64,000 nt of DNA, taken from assembly GCF_009754945.1 (NCBI RefSeq), contig NZ_WPIN01000006.1, positions 186,001 to 250,000 of the forward strand, given 5' to 3'. Positions within the stretch are counted from its first letter, which is position 1, and the number at the start of each line of letters is the position of its first letter. Positions 18,463-27,199 of this stretch are shown here, piece by piece. The position numbers and the translations under genes were made by a program. Origin of the DNA: Spirosoma arboris. GTDB lineage: Bacteria; Bacteroidota; Bacteroidia; Cytophagales; Spirosomataceae. The notes under the pieces are model-generated. The model was given only the letters and a program-made list of their open reading frames with translations, was not told where the DNA came from and did not search any database.

Positions 18463-18526
18463 ATATGATATAGGGTGTATGATGGCTGTTTTACAGTAAC
18501 TATGTCATACACCCTATATCATATAT
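18461..18526. repeat. 23-bp inverted repeat between convergent rhodanese and miaA genes
   Basis: Bases 18461-18483 (atatatgatatagggtgtat and onward) pair with 18504-18526 at 22 of 23 positions. Outer pairing (agtttgat with atcaaact) resumes after a small bulge. The right arm overlaps the miaA stop. It is likely a bidirectional terminator. Confidence 0.75.
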
Positions 18527-19418
18527 CAAACTGCATCATATACCGAAGAACTTCTTCCTCATCATTGGGGCTAACCCAATTATAATTTCCCTGATTGCGA
18601 AACCAAGTTAGTTGCCGTTTGGCGTAACGTCGGGAGTTGCGTTTTAGTAAGCGCACCATCTCCTCATAGTCATATTGGCCATCTAAATATGGAAAAACCT
18701 CTTGATAGCCGACTGTCTGGAGTGCTGGTAGATGCTGGTAAGGTAGTAGCGAACGGACCTCATCAACTAAACCGGCTGCAAGCATAGCATCCATACGGGC
18801 GTCAATTCGAGTATATAACTCTTCGCGTGGGCGTTCGAGCGCAATCATTACTGATCGGAAAGGTCGTTCAGCTGTTTGTTGCCGACGAAATGACGAATAA
18901 GGCTGACCCGTTGCCAAACAGACCTCTAGCGCCCGTGTTACCCGAATTGGATTCTGCAAATCTGCCGACTGTGCATAAACGGGATCTATTTTTCTTAATT
19001 CATCCTGAAGTACGCCTAATCCTTCCTGCTGAAGCCGGGCAAACAAATGCTCACGCAGAGCTGGCTCGACCGAGGGAATATCGTCGAGTCCAGAGCAAAC
19101 GGCGTTGATATACAGACCCGTACCACCTGATAGAATTACTATATCGGTTTCCTTGAATAATTCATTCAATAAGGCAAGGCACTCCCGCTCGTATCGCCCT
19201 GCATTGACTGGGTCGGTAATTGAGTGCGAACCAATAAAATGATGTCTGATGCCTTCCATCTCCTCAAAAGTAGGCTTAGCTGTGCCAATGTTGAGTTCAC
19301 GGTATAGTTGCCGGGAGTCTGCCGAAACTACATCTGTCTGTAAAGTTTTGGCCAACTGAACACATAACGCTGTCTTGCCAACAGCAGTAGGACCAGCTAC
19401 AACGAGCAGTGTTTTCAA
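18519..19418 (-). CDS. miaA: tRNA dimethylallyltransferase
   Basis: This 299-residue cytoplasmic enzyme adds the isopentenyl group to A37 of tRNAs reading UNN codons. It has the P-loop GPTAVGKT (9-16), DSRQLYRELNIGTAKP (about 35-50), ILSGGTGLYI (about 96-105) and, near the C-terminus, KRNSRRYAKRQLTWFR. Length is normal. It is convergent with the rhodanese gene and has its own upstream -7 box. Confidence 0.95.
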   Translation of the reverse strand: MKTLLVVAGPTAVGKTALCVQLAKTLQTDVVSADSRQLYRELNIGTAKPTFEEMEGIRHHFIGSHSITDPVNAGRYERECLALLNELFKETDIVILSGGTGLYINAVCSGLDDIPSVEPALREHLFARLQQEGLGVLQDELRKIDPVYAQSADLQNPIRVTRALEVCLATGQPYSSFRRQQTAERPFRSVMIALERPREELYTRIDARMDAMLAAGLVDEVRSLLPYQHLPALQTVGYQEVFPYLDGQYDYEEMVRLLKRNSRRYAKRQLTWFRNQGNYNWVSPNDEEEVLRYMMQFDI

Positions 19419-19922
19419 AAGTCTGCTAGAATAAATTCGAAATTCTACAAAATTAAGCTATCTCTGGTTGCCCTCTTACGAGTTAGTAAGATTAAGACCA
19501 TTACCTCATTTTTTCAGAAAAAAAATCTGATTGCTATTCTCATTCGTTAATAGGTACACATGAGAATCTTCGTCCGAAAAAACCGTCTGGACTACTCCAA
19601 ACTGGACAGCTTGCTTTGTAGTCTCTTTTTGCCTACAAATGAGATCATATTAACGAAATTTCCAAATGGTATACTTAATGGATATGTCATTGGTGTGAAA
19701 ATGAATGACTTAACAGAATATACGTCGCTTAGTTGAGACTGTAATGAGTATTGGATTAAACGTGTTTTTAGAAGAGCTTTTTAGGATATATTCTTTAAGA
19801 TTGATTAGCAGATAGTTACACTGGCTATTTTTATTTGTACGGCTCATAAAAACAGTTTATGCTATAGATCAATCACAAATATCTATATTTGCTCATGTTG
19901 TTGCAAGTGCCTTTTAATCAAT
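19419..19922. other. 504-bp AT-rich intergenic region between miaA and the HxlR gene
   Basis: Forward CAAAATTA at 19448-19455 is a minus-strand TAATTTTG -7 box for miaA. TATATTTG at 19884-19891 is an exact plus-strand -7 box for the HxlR gene. A 58-codon open frame (ATG 19560 to TGA 19736) has no recognisable similarity and is probably chance or a relic. No RNA gene was recognised. Confidence 0.5.
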
Positions 19923-20297
19923 GTGTTACCTACCAAAAAGTTAGTGAAGAAGCCCCTCATGAATAACGGATTGACTACTCAAAAAAATACCGATGCTACA
20001 CAATTAGCGCTTAAAAAAACCTTAGATATTATTTGTGGAAAATGGCGATTATACATCATTTATCAATTGGGAACAGAAGCCCGTCGATATGGTGAACTAA
20101 GGCGAATGATCCCTGATGTGAGTGAAAAAGTTTTAATTCAAGAACTTAAGGCATTGGTTAACTTAGGCGTAATTGAAAAGAGAGCTTATAATGAAGTGCC
20201 ACCCCGGGTTGAATATAACCTGACAGTTAAGGGGCATAAAGTATTACCAGCATTGCTTGATCTTACCTCTATTGGAGAAACCTTTCTGGAGCCGTAA
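19923..20297 (+). CDS. HxlR family transcriptional regulator
   Basis: This is a single winged-helix domain of 124 residues (or 112 if the ATG at 19959 is used, which matches the family start better). The HxlR pattern is clear: CGKWRLYIIYQLG, RYGELRRMIPDVSEKVLIQELKALVNLGVIEKR and PPRVEYNLTVKGHKVLPAL. Members often sense redox or aldehyde stress and control a neighbouring oxidoreductase. None is adjacent here, so the target is unknown. A TATATTTG box lies 32 bases before the first ATG. Confidence 0.88.
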   Translation: MLPTKKLVKKPLMNNGLTTQKNTDATQLALKKTLDIICGKWRLYIIYQLGTEARRYGELRRMIPDVSEKVLIQELKALVNLGVIEKRAYNEVPPRVEYNLTVKGHKVLPALLDLTSIGETFLEP

Positions 20298-20356
20298 TCA
20301 AATCAACTTTTTTTGATTCCGTGTCGTTAGTTGTTGACATACAGTAAGCGGAGTCA

Positions 20357-20995
20357 ATGGGTATAAAGGTACGTTGTTTTTTAGTGGGCATACTTGGACT
20401 TATCCAATTGGGCGGCACACGCCTAATTCAGGATGTGCGACCACGTACTGATATAGCAACATCCATAACTCAACAATCCCGCATTACATTAAGAAGCTAC
20501 TCGGTAAAACTTGCTCCCCAGTACGCAAAAACACTGCGATTCAACATATATAGTTTTAACGTAACAGCCAGTGACAGTGGGCGTGTTCGTGAAATGATTA
20601 TTAAAGCTTATCGGGGGGAGTTGTTATTAACTAATTTTCGCCTTCGAGTCGACGGTGCCGTAGTAGGTGCCGAAGTAGCAGACTTGGATAATAATCGCTT
20701 TCCTGAACTCTATGTGTACACCACCAGCGATGGTAGTGGTTCATTTGGAAACGTTTATGCCTGGCAGTTTCTACCAGAACGAAAAGCTGATATAGGGTTG
20801 TCCAATTGGCGTATAACTCCTGCAGAGGGTTATATGGGACATGATAGTTTGTGGGTCGAACGAGATATTCTCTGCCGAAAATACCCAATTTACCTATCCG
20901 GCGATTCGAACGCGGAACCTTCTGGCGGCTATCAAATGGTACGATATCACCTTAAGCCAGCTGGCGCAACAGGATATACACTGATAACCGAATAA
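20357..20995 (+). CDS. Secreted protein resembling PliI-type lysozyme inhibitors
   Basis: This 212-residue protein has a hydrophobic N-terminus (CFLVGILGLIQLGG) suited to a signal peptide. The conserved core includes VGAEVADLDNNRFPELYVYTTSDGSGSFGNVYAW, an Asp/Asn-rich calcium-like turn followed by a Ser/Gly loop. From memory this matches proteins annotated as PliI family inhibitors of I-type lysozyme. The assignment is tentative. An unrelated FG-GAP-like periplasmic protein is the alternative. It is convergent with the outer-membrane gene. Confidence 0.6.
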   Translation: MGIKVRCFLVGILGLIQLGGTRLIQDVRPRTDIATSITQQSRITLRSYSVKLAPQYAKTLRFNIYSFNVTASDSGRVREMIIKAYRGELLLTNFRLRVDGAVVGAEVADLDNNRFPELYVYTTSDGSGSFGNVYAWQFLPERKADIGLSNWRITPAEGYMGHDSLWVERDILCRKYPIYLSGDSNAEPSGGYQMVRYHLKPAGATGYTLITE

Positions 20996-20996
20996 A

Positions 20997-21062
20997 TTAG
21001 TCAGTCATGAAAAGTCAGAGGGGCACCACTTGATGCCCCTCTGACTTTTCATGACTGACTAA
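20997..21062. terminator. Perfect 29-bp hairpin between convergent genes
   Basis: Bases 20997-21025 (ttagtcagtcatgaaaagtc and onward) are the exact reverse complement of 21034-21062, with an 8-nt loop. It fills the gap between the stops at 20995 and 21070. It is very likely a bidirectional terminator, though without a long T run. Confidence 0.8.
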
Positions 21063-21069
21063 CAACTGA

Positions 21070-21867
21070 TTAAAACACTTTAAACCCAAGTGAAAGGGTT
21101 GCAATACCAAGAAAACCTTTGATGCCCGTATCTTTATATACACCACCAACAGGTGCAGCATAGCGTAGATCGACATCTAAAAAGGAAACCGGTGTATACC
21201 CTATACCCACTTCTAACGCATACGTAAAATCTTTTACTTCTAAATTCTGCGCTTCATATTTATTGAGCAGATTTGTGGTGCCCGTAGTAGCTGGAATATC
21301 TGTTTTCGGAAAAGCCACGCTTGAGTTGGCATTAATGGCTCCTGAGGTAGTCCGGGTGGCTTCTGCTTTTTGTACAAAAATGAAGTTAGGGCCAGCATAG
21401 GCACGCAGTTTGCCTCCCATCCAGCGTTTGCCAAACAGAATAGGCACATCAACCGCCTGCAAAACCGACTCAGATACAACGTTTAAGGTCGCATTAAGTA
21501 GACCTGGCTGTACGCTAATAGGTAGTGCATTGGCTAATGCCGAATTAGCGTTTACATCGACCGTTATAGCACCTATTTGCTTCAGTACAAACCGATTGTA
21601 AGTGACCTCGGCCTGAATATAAAAGTTGCTGAAGTTTTTTCGCGCCCACAAACCGCCGGAGTATCCATAACCAATACCATTGTTTTTATTTTCGAGATTG
21701 GGGACTTGAACGCTCCCTACCGTTTGCCCCGGAATGGTGGTGTAGCCATGTGTAAATGTAGCCCCGCCTTTAATACCAAATTCGATGCTTCGAACAGTAT
21801 TCTGGGCAATGGCTGCCGACGTACTCAATAGAAGTAGCGTGGCAAATGAAAGTTGACTAAATTTCAT
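21070..21867 (-). CDS. Outer-membrane beta-barrel protein (PorT-like)
   Basis: This 265-residue protein has a cleavable signal peptide (residues 1-21, ending AIAQ). Alternating amphipathic strands follow: IEFGIKGGATFTHGY, GIGYGYSGGLWARKNFSNFYIQAEVTYNRF, LRAYAGPNFIFVQKA, FTYALEVGIGYTPVSFLDVDLRYAAPVGG. It ends in a terminal aromatic strand (LGFKVF). This is the usual outer-membrane beta-barrel family of the phylum. It is 8 bp downstream of the GDSL lipoprotein gene, so the two form an operon. Confidence 0.85.
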   Translation of the reverse strand: MKFSQLSFATLLLLSTSAAIAQNTVRSIEFGIKGGATFTHGYTTIPGQTVGSVQVPNLENKNNGIGYGYSGGLWARKNFSNFYIQAEVTYNRFVLKQIGAITVDVNANSALANALPISVQPGLLNATLNVVSESVLQAVDVPILFGKRWMGGKLRAYAGPNFIFVQKAEATRTTSGAINANSSVAFPKTDIPATTGTTNLLNKYEAQNLEVKDFTYALEVGIGYTPVSFLDVDLRYAAPVGGVYKDTGIKGFLGIATLSLGFKVF

Positions 21868-21875
21868 AAGTAAGT

Positions 21876-23228
21876 TTATTGTTGTAGCAAGACGCGACGG
21901 TAATTGGCTGGATTAACTTGTGGAATTGTCGCGCTGTATTTGGTATTAATTCCTTTAATGATCTCGTTGGCCATCAGCGCGTAACCAGCTGGGGTTAGGT
22001 GAATACCATCAAGGCTGAATACGCCCCCCTGAATAAAACTGGAGGTATAAGTAATACCGTTTTGGGTAATCCCACCTGTAGCGGCTACCTGGCTTAAGAC
22101 GGTATTCGGATCAACATAGGCTGCTCCTTTGGCGTCGGCCTGGGCTTTCATAACACCATCGTAAGCGACAATAGCAGCGTTCAGAGCAGTTACCTCATCT
22201 GCATCCAAGACATATTGAGTAGGTAATGGATTTGTTGCACTAAGACCATAAGGTCCTGTTTTTGTGCCGGCTGCAGTACTGCCTATTTTGGCATATTCCA
22301 ATGCATTGGGAATCATAAGCAAATCGCCAGTTTTTGTTGCGCGAACGCCTTGAGCTGTTTGGATAACCAGAGCTGTTATGGCTGGTGTGGGATTATTAAG
22401 CGCCAAGTTGATTTGTGCTACTGCCAATGGCACCGTTACTGTCGAGAAATAAGGAGTTGTTGTGATATTAGGAATACCGATGACAACACCCTTACGACCG
22501 CCTTCTGTCAGTTTGTTCATGGCTGCCGTGAAGTTTGTCGTGAATAGGTCAATAGGAGTCAGCGGTGTCGTGCCCCCAGTTGTGGCATAACCGAGAGCGT
22601 CATTGTTACCCAGCCAGCAGGAGAAGAACGTAGCCCCGTTCAGGTTATCGCTCATATATTGGAAGTACGTCGTTGCTGGGTTTGCCAACAATCGCTCAAA
22701 GTATTGATTACCCTGTGTAGAACCATAGCCTACTGTTAGAATATCAGATACTCGAATGCCTGGTACCCCTAAATTCTGATTGGCATCTGTAAACTTGGTT
22801 AATAATGGCGAACCTCCTGCAGTAGTACCCCCTCGTGCGGCACCCGGAGCTACCTGTGCAATGGATGTGATCAGGCTAGTAGGATCTGCGAGTGAGGGAA
22901 CGCGGATAAGCTTCAGATAACCAGACCCGGCGGCTTGTGCTTCAGTGAATAAAGGTTGCACGAAACTGCCTCCACCGACGGTCGTAAACTGACCAGCCAG
23001 AATACTGGGATATGAGTTAAGTTGACTATCACGGTAAAGTCCCCCATCGGCAAAACCTGCCGTTAGCGAGTTTCCTACCGCTACGTATTTCGTGAAATCG
23101 GCACTGCCTTTACTTGGGACAACAGTAGTAGTACCGGCATTGGGATCAATGTCATTGTTGGTACAGGCATTGAGTCCAATGAGTATGGTCAGAGCCCATT
23201 CCCAGCGAAACCTATTCTTGACTTGCAT
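21876..23228 (-). CDS. SGNH/GDSL-type hydrolase lipoprotein
   Basis: This 450-residue protein has a lipobox (LNAC, Cys22) and an SGNH hydrolase domain. Block I is VGNSLTAGF with nucleophile Ser54, block III is WLGNNDAL (about 202), and the Asp/His pair is in SLDGIHLTPAG (Asp407, His410). It probably acts as an esterase or lipase at the outer membrane. It is first in a two-gene operon with a beta-barrel protein. Confidence 0.87.
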   Translation of the reverse strand: MQVKNRFRWEWALTILIGLNACTNNDIDPNAGTTTVVPSKGSADFTKYVAVGNSLTAGFADGGLYRDSQLNSYPSILAGQFTTVGGGSFVQPLFTEAQAAGSGYLKLIRVPSLADPTSLITSIAQVAPGAARGGTTAGGSPLLTKFTDANQNLGVPGIRVSDILTVGYGSTQGNQYFERLLANPATTYFQYMSDNLNGATFFSCWLGNNDALGYATTGGTTPLTPIDLFTTNFTAAMNKLTEGGRKGVVIGIPNITTTPYFSTVTVPLAVAQINLALNNPTPAITALVIQTAQGVRATKTGDLLMIPNALEYAKIGSTAAGTKTGPYGLSATNPLPTQYVLDADEVTALNAAIVAYDGVMKAQADAKGAAYVDPNTVLSQVAATGGITQNGITYTSSFIQGGVFSLDGIHLTPAGYALMANEIIKGINTKYSATIPQVNPANYRRVLLQQ

Positions 23229-23278
23229 TAGGTTATATAGGTTGGTTGAAAGAAAGATAAAATTGTAAAAAAAGAACG

Positions 23279-23312
23279 CAAAAGTAGTGGCTTTCTGTTA
23301 CCAGACTGCCAA
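23279..23312 (-). promoter_or_regulatory. Promoter of the GDSL/outer-membrane operon
   Basis: On the minus strand, TTG (23312-23310) is followed after 23 bases by TACTTTTG (23286-23279), an exact TAnnTTTG box. It ends 51 bases upstream of the ATG at 23228. Confidence 0.5.
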
Positions 23313-23443
23313 TTAATCGTCAAATCCTTACTAGAGCGTGGGAGGGTCTTAAACAAACCTTAAACGCAATCAGTTGTTTGTCAAGAATGAGTTGGCGTAA
23401 TTGCCTGCCATTACACATGTTTCATTAAAACTGTACTAATCCA

Positions 23444-23911
23444 ATGGGCCTTTTATCATTTTTTAAAGGAGTAGGTGAAAAAATTTTTCACAAAGACGAG
23501 GTAGCTCCAGATCCGGTGCACGCCGAAAAAGTTGAACCCGTTCGGGCGCAGGCGCTGCTTGACCATGTAAAGCAACTGGGACTTGCTTACAATAGTTTGA
23601 CTGTTAAAACAAAAGGAGATACCGTTACTATAACAGGTTCGGTAAAGTCGCAGGAAGATTCAGAGAAAATCGCACTGGCTGTTGGTAATGTGGAAGGTGT
23701 ACAAGCTGTTGATAACCAATTGGTTGTTGATGAGCCAACACCAGAAGGTAAATATTACACCGTGAAATCAGGTGATTCGCTGTCGAAAATTGCCAAGGAA
23801 GTATACGGTGATCCTATGAAGTACGGCATTATTTTCGAAGCTAATAAACCAATGCTGAAAGATCCCGATCTGATCTATCCTGATCAGGTATTACGGATTC
23901 CGCAACTGTAG
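23444..23911 (+). CDS. BON and LysM domain protein (Kbp/YgaU-like)
   Basis: This 155-residue protein has a BON domain (about 30-92, KTKGDTVTITGSVKSQEDSEKI...VEGVQAVDNQLVV) and a C-terminal LysM (about 104-153, YYTVKSGDSLSKIAKEVYGDP...LIYPDQVLRIP). The order and length match E. coli Kbp (YgaU, 149 residues), a potassium-binding cytoplasmic protein. No signal peptide is seen. A role in potassium or osmotic sensing is inferred from that homology only. Confidence 0.88.
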   Translation: MGLLSFFKGVGEKIFHKDEVAPDPVHAEKVEPVRAQALLDHVKQLGLAYNSLTVKTKGDTVTITGSVKSQEDSEKIALAVGNVEGVQAVDNQLVVDEPTPEGKYYTVKSGDSLSKIAKEVYGDPMKYGIIFEANKPMLKDPDLIYPDQVLRIPQL

Positions 23912-23922
23912 TTTTACAGTAT

Positions 23923-23999
23923 AAAGTTATCGGGTTATTGAGTTATAAAGTGGGCGACACGTCCTGAAACTTTATAACTCAATAACCCGATAACTTTTT
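23923..23999. terminator. Perfect 28-29-bp hairpin with T run after the LysM gene
   Basis: Bases 23923-23950 (aaagttatcgggttattgag and onward) are the exact reverse complement of 23970-23997, with a loop of about 19 nt. The 3' arm ends in ctttttc. A one-base extension pairs too. It lies between two genes on the same strand. Confidence 0.8.
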
Positions 24000-24043
24000 C
24001 GGCATATGGGTGGTTTTATTGACCTCAACTCAATGAAAAACCC

Positions 24044-24955
24044 ATGGCTGTTCATTTATTATCGTACCTGAGAGAGCAGTTCACTCCTGCTGTAGTCGAC
24101 CAGCTGAGCTATGAACTGAGTGAATCATCAGCTAGTACCCTTAAGGTCATTAATGGCTCCCTACCGACCCTTTTAGGGGCACTTACACGGCGTATTCAGA
24201 CAACGGGAGGGAGTTCATCAATCGTTACTTTCCTGGATAAAGAAGATTATGGAGCAATACCTCTGGACGTGAGTCAGTCGATAGGTGAGCATCCGACTAC
24301 TGCTAAAACAAACGCTGCTGGGCGCGATTTCCTGGACCATATTTTTGACGATAAACTTACCCGAGTTATCGAACTCATTAGCTTATACAGTGGCACAAAG
24401 CCGCAATCAGTACAGGCGATTCTGGTACAGGCAGGTATAGTGCTAATGGGCGTTCTGGGACGGCAGGAGCAGGAAAAAGGATTAACGGCCGAAAACCTTA
24501 AAACCCTGTTACTAGGCCAGGCTACTGAGTTTAGACAGGCCTTACCTGGAGGCTTAGATGGAGTTGGAAGCCTATTAGGGTTCAATGATCTGATAACTCC
24601 AGCTGGTCCACAAACCGAAGTACAGGGAACTGATAATCTCAGTGGAACGATAATCAATCCCAATATTCCCAAAAGTACAGAAGGTGAGCGTCGACACGAA
24701 AACGTGCGTTGGCTTCGCTGGGCAATGATTGCTGTTGCTATCATGATAATTGGGCTCCTTGTGCGGCAGTGTGGCGAAAATCAGAATAGTATCGATGGTA
24801 TCAGTACCGACTCGACGGCTCGTGTTGAACCAAACTCTGTGGAAGACACGTCGGCTGCTACAAAAGAAAGCATTCGGGATGCTCATGGGCAAGTAGGTGA
24901 TTCAACGGTGCCCGGTCCGCTTGGTATTCGTGATTCGTCGAAGATAAGTCGGTAA
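24044..24955 (+). CDS. DUF937 domain protein with one membrane segment
   Basis: This is a 303-residue protein. The first about 180 residues match DUF937 (LREQFTPAVVDQLSYELSES, VINGSLPTLLGALTRR, GIVLMGVLGRQEQEKGL). A Gly/Pro-rich linker leads to a transmembrane helix (about 225-241). A short polar tail of about 60 residues follows. In many relatives the equivalent position continues into an OmpA-like peptidoglycan-binding domain, which is absent here. Function is unknown. It is flanked by hairpins and likely monocistronic. Confidence 0.8.
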   Translation: MAVHLLSYLREQFTPAVVDQLSYELSESSASTLKVINGSLPTLLGALTRRIQTTGGSSSIVTFLDKEDYGAIPLDVSQSIGEHPTTAKTNAAGRDFLDHIFDDKLTRVIELISLYSGTKPQSVQAILVQAGIVLMGVLGRQEQEKGLTAENLKTLLLGQATEFRQALPGGLDGVGSLLGFNDLITPAGPQTEVQGTDNLSGTIINPNIPKSTEGERRHENVRWLRWAMIAVAIMIIGLLVRQCGENQNSIDGISTDSTARVEPNSVEDTSAATKESIRDAHGQVGDSTVPGPLGIRDSSKISR

Positions 24956-25044
24956 TGAATTCGATTCAGCAGCTATAGCACCAGTGAGCTCCCAATTTAT
25001 ATTCGCCTGAAATAAAGGTAAAGCCTAAAAAGTAAGTAAGTCCG

Positions 25045-25126
25045 TCAGCAAGTTGGGCGAGAAGTGCGTAGGGATTGGTTAACTTGCCACTTTACTTGCC
25101 GCTATAGCGGTTCACTAACTTGCTGA
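25045..25126. repeat. Short-armed inverted repeat with inner palindrome before the protease gene
   Basis: tcagcaagtt (25045-25054) pairs with aacttgctga (25117-25126). Inside is a 12-bp perfect palindrome ccgctatagcgg (25099-25110). It ends 7 bases before the start codon at 25133. Confidence 0.55.
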
Positions 25127-25132
25127 TGTTTT

Positions 25133-26017
25133 ATGTTCGTTGACGCCATTGAACGCGTTGATTTGTTTACCCGGCCTTTACATTCAATTGTCAGACTTTA
25201 TGGTCACGATGGGATTGTGCCCGGTACAGCTACTCTTTTTTTTGTGAATCAGGAGGGATATGCTATTACCTGCAAACACGTCGCTGATCTCGTTGCCCAG
25301 GCTGATGCGATTTACCGGAATTATCAGGAGTTTCAGGGCGCGCGCCGGAATGTACTGAAGGAAAAAAATGCAGCCCACCTTATCAGTCAATTGGAAGCGA
25401 AGTTTAAACTCAACATCGACACGATTATCAGGATACGAAATAATTTTGTTGGCTGTGTTGATCAATTTCAGCAACTACATATTGAGCGCCACCCAACTCA
25501 GGATCTGGCTTTGCTACGATTTGAAGGCTATAATCGATTGCTATATCGCTCACACGCTACGTTCCTGGGCGATACAAGCCGTATTAAACCAGGCCGTAGT
25601 TTATGCCGACTGGGCTATCCCTTTCCTGAATTCACGAACTTTCGCTATAACCCTTCTATCGATGATATTGAGTGGAATACGGCAGGCCGTACAAGTTCTC
25701 CCTCTTTTCCAATTGATGGTATTGTAACCCGGTTAGCAGGTGATGCAACGGGTATTACAGGTATCGAGCTAAGTACGCCTGGTTTGAGAGGGCAAAGTGG
25801 TGGTCCCTTGTTCGATACAAATGGAGTAATTTACGGAATGCAGTCGGCCACAAGTCATTTGCATCTTGGTTTCGATATTGAAGATCATGAGGTGCTGGTA
25901 AATGGACGAAAAAGACGGGTATCAAATTATCCATTTCTGAACGTCGGAAAATGCGTTCACGTCGATGTGATTAAAGCCTTTCTACGGGAGAAGGGCGTAT
26001 CATTTTATGAGGAATAA
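25133..26017 (+). CDS. Trypsin-like serine protease (S1 fold)
   Basis: This 294-residue protein has the complete chymotrypsin-type triad: His49 in AITCKHVAD, Asp124 in TQDLALLRF, Ser222 in RGQSGGPLFD. It has no PDZ domain and no obvious signal peptide, so either it acts in the cytoplasm or export is non-classical. An insertion between His and Asp (about 55-115) looks helical and charged. It resembles the stand-alone trypsin-like peptidases found across bacteria. The substrate is unknown. Confidence 0.85.
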   Translation: MFVDAIERVDLFTRPLHSIVRLYGHDGIVPGTATLFFVNQEGYAITCKHVADLVAQADAIYRNYQEFQGARRNVLKEKNAAHLISQLEAKFKLNIDTIIRIRNNFVGCVDQFQQLHIERHPTQDLALLRFEGYNRLLYRSHATFLGDTSRIKPGRSLCRLGYPFPEFTNFRYNPSIDDIEWNTAGRTSSPSFPIDGIVTRLAGDATGITGIELSTPGLRGQSGGPLFDTNGVIYGMQSATSHLHLGFDIEDHEVLVNGRKRRVSNYPFLNVGKCVHVDVIKAFLREKGVSFYEE

Positions 26018-26065
26018 GCGTTGAGTCTGGCAACTGAATCACTAAAGACTTTGTAACGTTGGCTG

Positions 26066-26073
26066 TATATTTG
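26066..26073 (+). promoter_or_regulatory. -7 box TATATTTG of the M20 deacylase gene
   Basis: An exact TAnnTTTG match 20 bases before the ATG at 26093. A TTTG lies upstream, but only 12 bases away, so the -33 element is uncertain. Confidence 0.4.
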
Positions 26074-26092
26074 CGCGGCTAACGCTTTTTTT

Positions 26093-27178
26093 ATGGCTCA
26101 ACTAGACGCTCAACAGTCGGCACAAACTACTCTTTCGGCAGACGCCTTTGCATTGCTTAAACAGCTGATCGCGATCCCGTCGTTTAGCCGGCAGGAAGAT
26201 CAGACTGCGATGCAACTAGAGTCGTTTTTCCGGGAAAAACAGATTCCGTTTAAACGCTTAAAAAACAACGTATGGGCGCAGAATTATCATTTTGATCCAG
26301 ATAAACCAACGTTGCTGCTGAACTCGCACCACGATACAGTTAAACCAAACCCATCCTGGACACTTGATCCGTTCGACCCAATTGAGCGTGACGAAAAACT
26401 GTTTGGCCTTGGGAGTAATGATGCGGGGGGCTGCTTGGTGTCATTACTAGCCACCTTCGCTTACTTCTACGATCGTCCTGGCATGGCCTATAACATTGTG
26501 ATGGCTGCTACCGCCGAAGAAGAAATTTCGGGGCGCGATGGACTGGAATTACTATTGCCTGAATTGCCACCAATCAGCTTTGCCATTGTGGGTGAACCTA
26601 CCGAAATGCAGTTGGCTATTGCTGAAAAAGGATTGCTCGTACTCGATTGTACTGCTCATGGCGTGAGTGGCCATGCTGCCCGTGATGAGGGTGATAACGC
26701 TATTTACAAAGCGATTCGAGATATAAACTGGCTTACAACATATCAGTTTCCTAAGGTATCGCCAACACTTGGGCCGATTAAACTATCGGTAACAATTATC
26801 AATGCTGGAACACAACATAACGTTGTGCCCGATACCTGCACGTTTACAATAGATGTGCGCGTAACCGAGCAATATACCCTCGAAGAAGTTATTGAAACGA
26901 TCAGAGAAAATATTCAGGCAGAAGTAAAACCTCGCTCAATTCGGCTCAAGCCATCGTCTATTCCAATAAACCATCCTATAGTGCAGGCCGGCCTTGCGTT
27001 GGGCCGTTATACCTACGGTTCGCCAACAACCTCCGATCAGGCCGTGCTTAACTGTCCCTCACTCAAATGCGGACCAGGCCATTCTGCCCGGTCGCATTCT
27101 GCTGACGAATTTATTTATATTCGGGAAATTGCTGAGGGTGTAAAGGGATACATTCAGATGCTGGAGCAGGTGATTTGA
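26093..27178 (+). CDS. M20 family deacylase, probably the Bacteroidota acetylcitrulline/acetylornithine deacetylase
   Basis: This 361-residue binuclear zinc hydrolase has the M20 motif H79-x-D81 (NSHHDTV), bridging Asp110 (GSNDAGG), the catalytic AEEE (141-144), the ligand Glu168 in VGEPTE, and a dimerisation lid (about 180-290, HGVSGHAA). The C-terminal GPGHSARSHSADE carries the last ligand. In Bacteroidota the arginine route uses N-acetylcitrulline, and this subfamily (SNDAGG, GPGHSxRSHxADE) matches it from memory. Other arg genes are not adjacent, so the substrate is inferred. Confidence 0.82.
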   Translation: MAQLDAQQSAQTTLSADAFALLKQLIAIPSFSRQEDQTAMQLESFFREKQIPFKRLKNNVWAQNYHFDPDKPTLLLNSHHDTVKPNPSWTLDPFDPIERDEKLFGLGSNDAGGCLVSLLATFAYFYDRPGMAYNIVMAATAEEEISGRDGLELLLPELPPISFAIVGEPTEMQLAIAEKGLLVLDCTAHGVSGHAARDEGDNAIYKAIRDINWLTTYQFPKVSPTLGPIKLSVTIINAGTQHNVVPDTCTFTIDVRVTEQYTLEEVIETIRENIQAEVKPRSIRLKPSSIPINHPIVQAGLALGRYTYGSPTTSDQAVLNCPSLKCGPGHSARSHSADEFIYIREIAEGVKGYIQMLEQVI

Positions 27179-27199
27179 CCAATTATCGAAACCCACTGG

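Noticed and set aside
19560..19736. 58-codon open frame in the miaA-HxlR gap
   Set aside because: No recognisable similarity, AT-rich surroundings and no promoter or operon partner. Probably chance.
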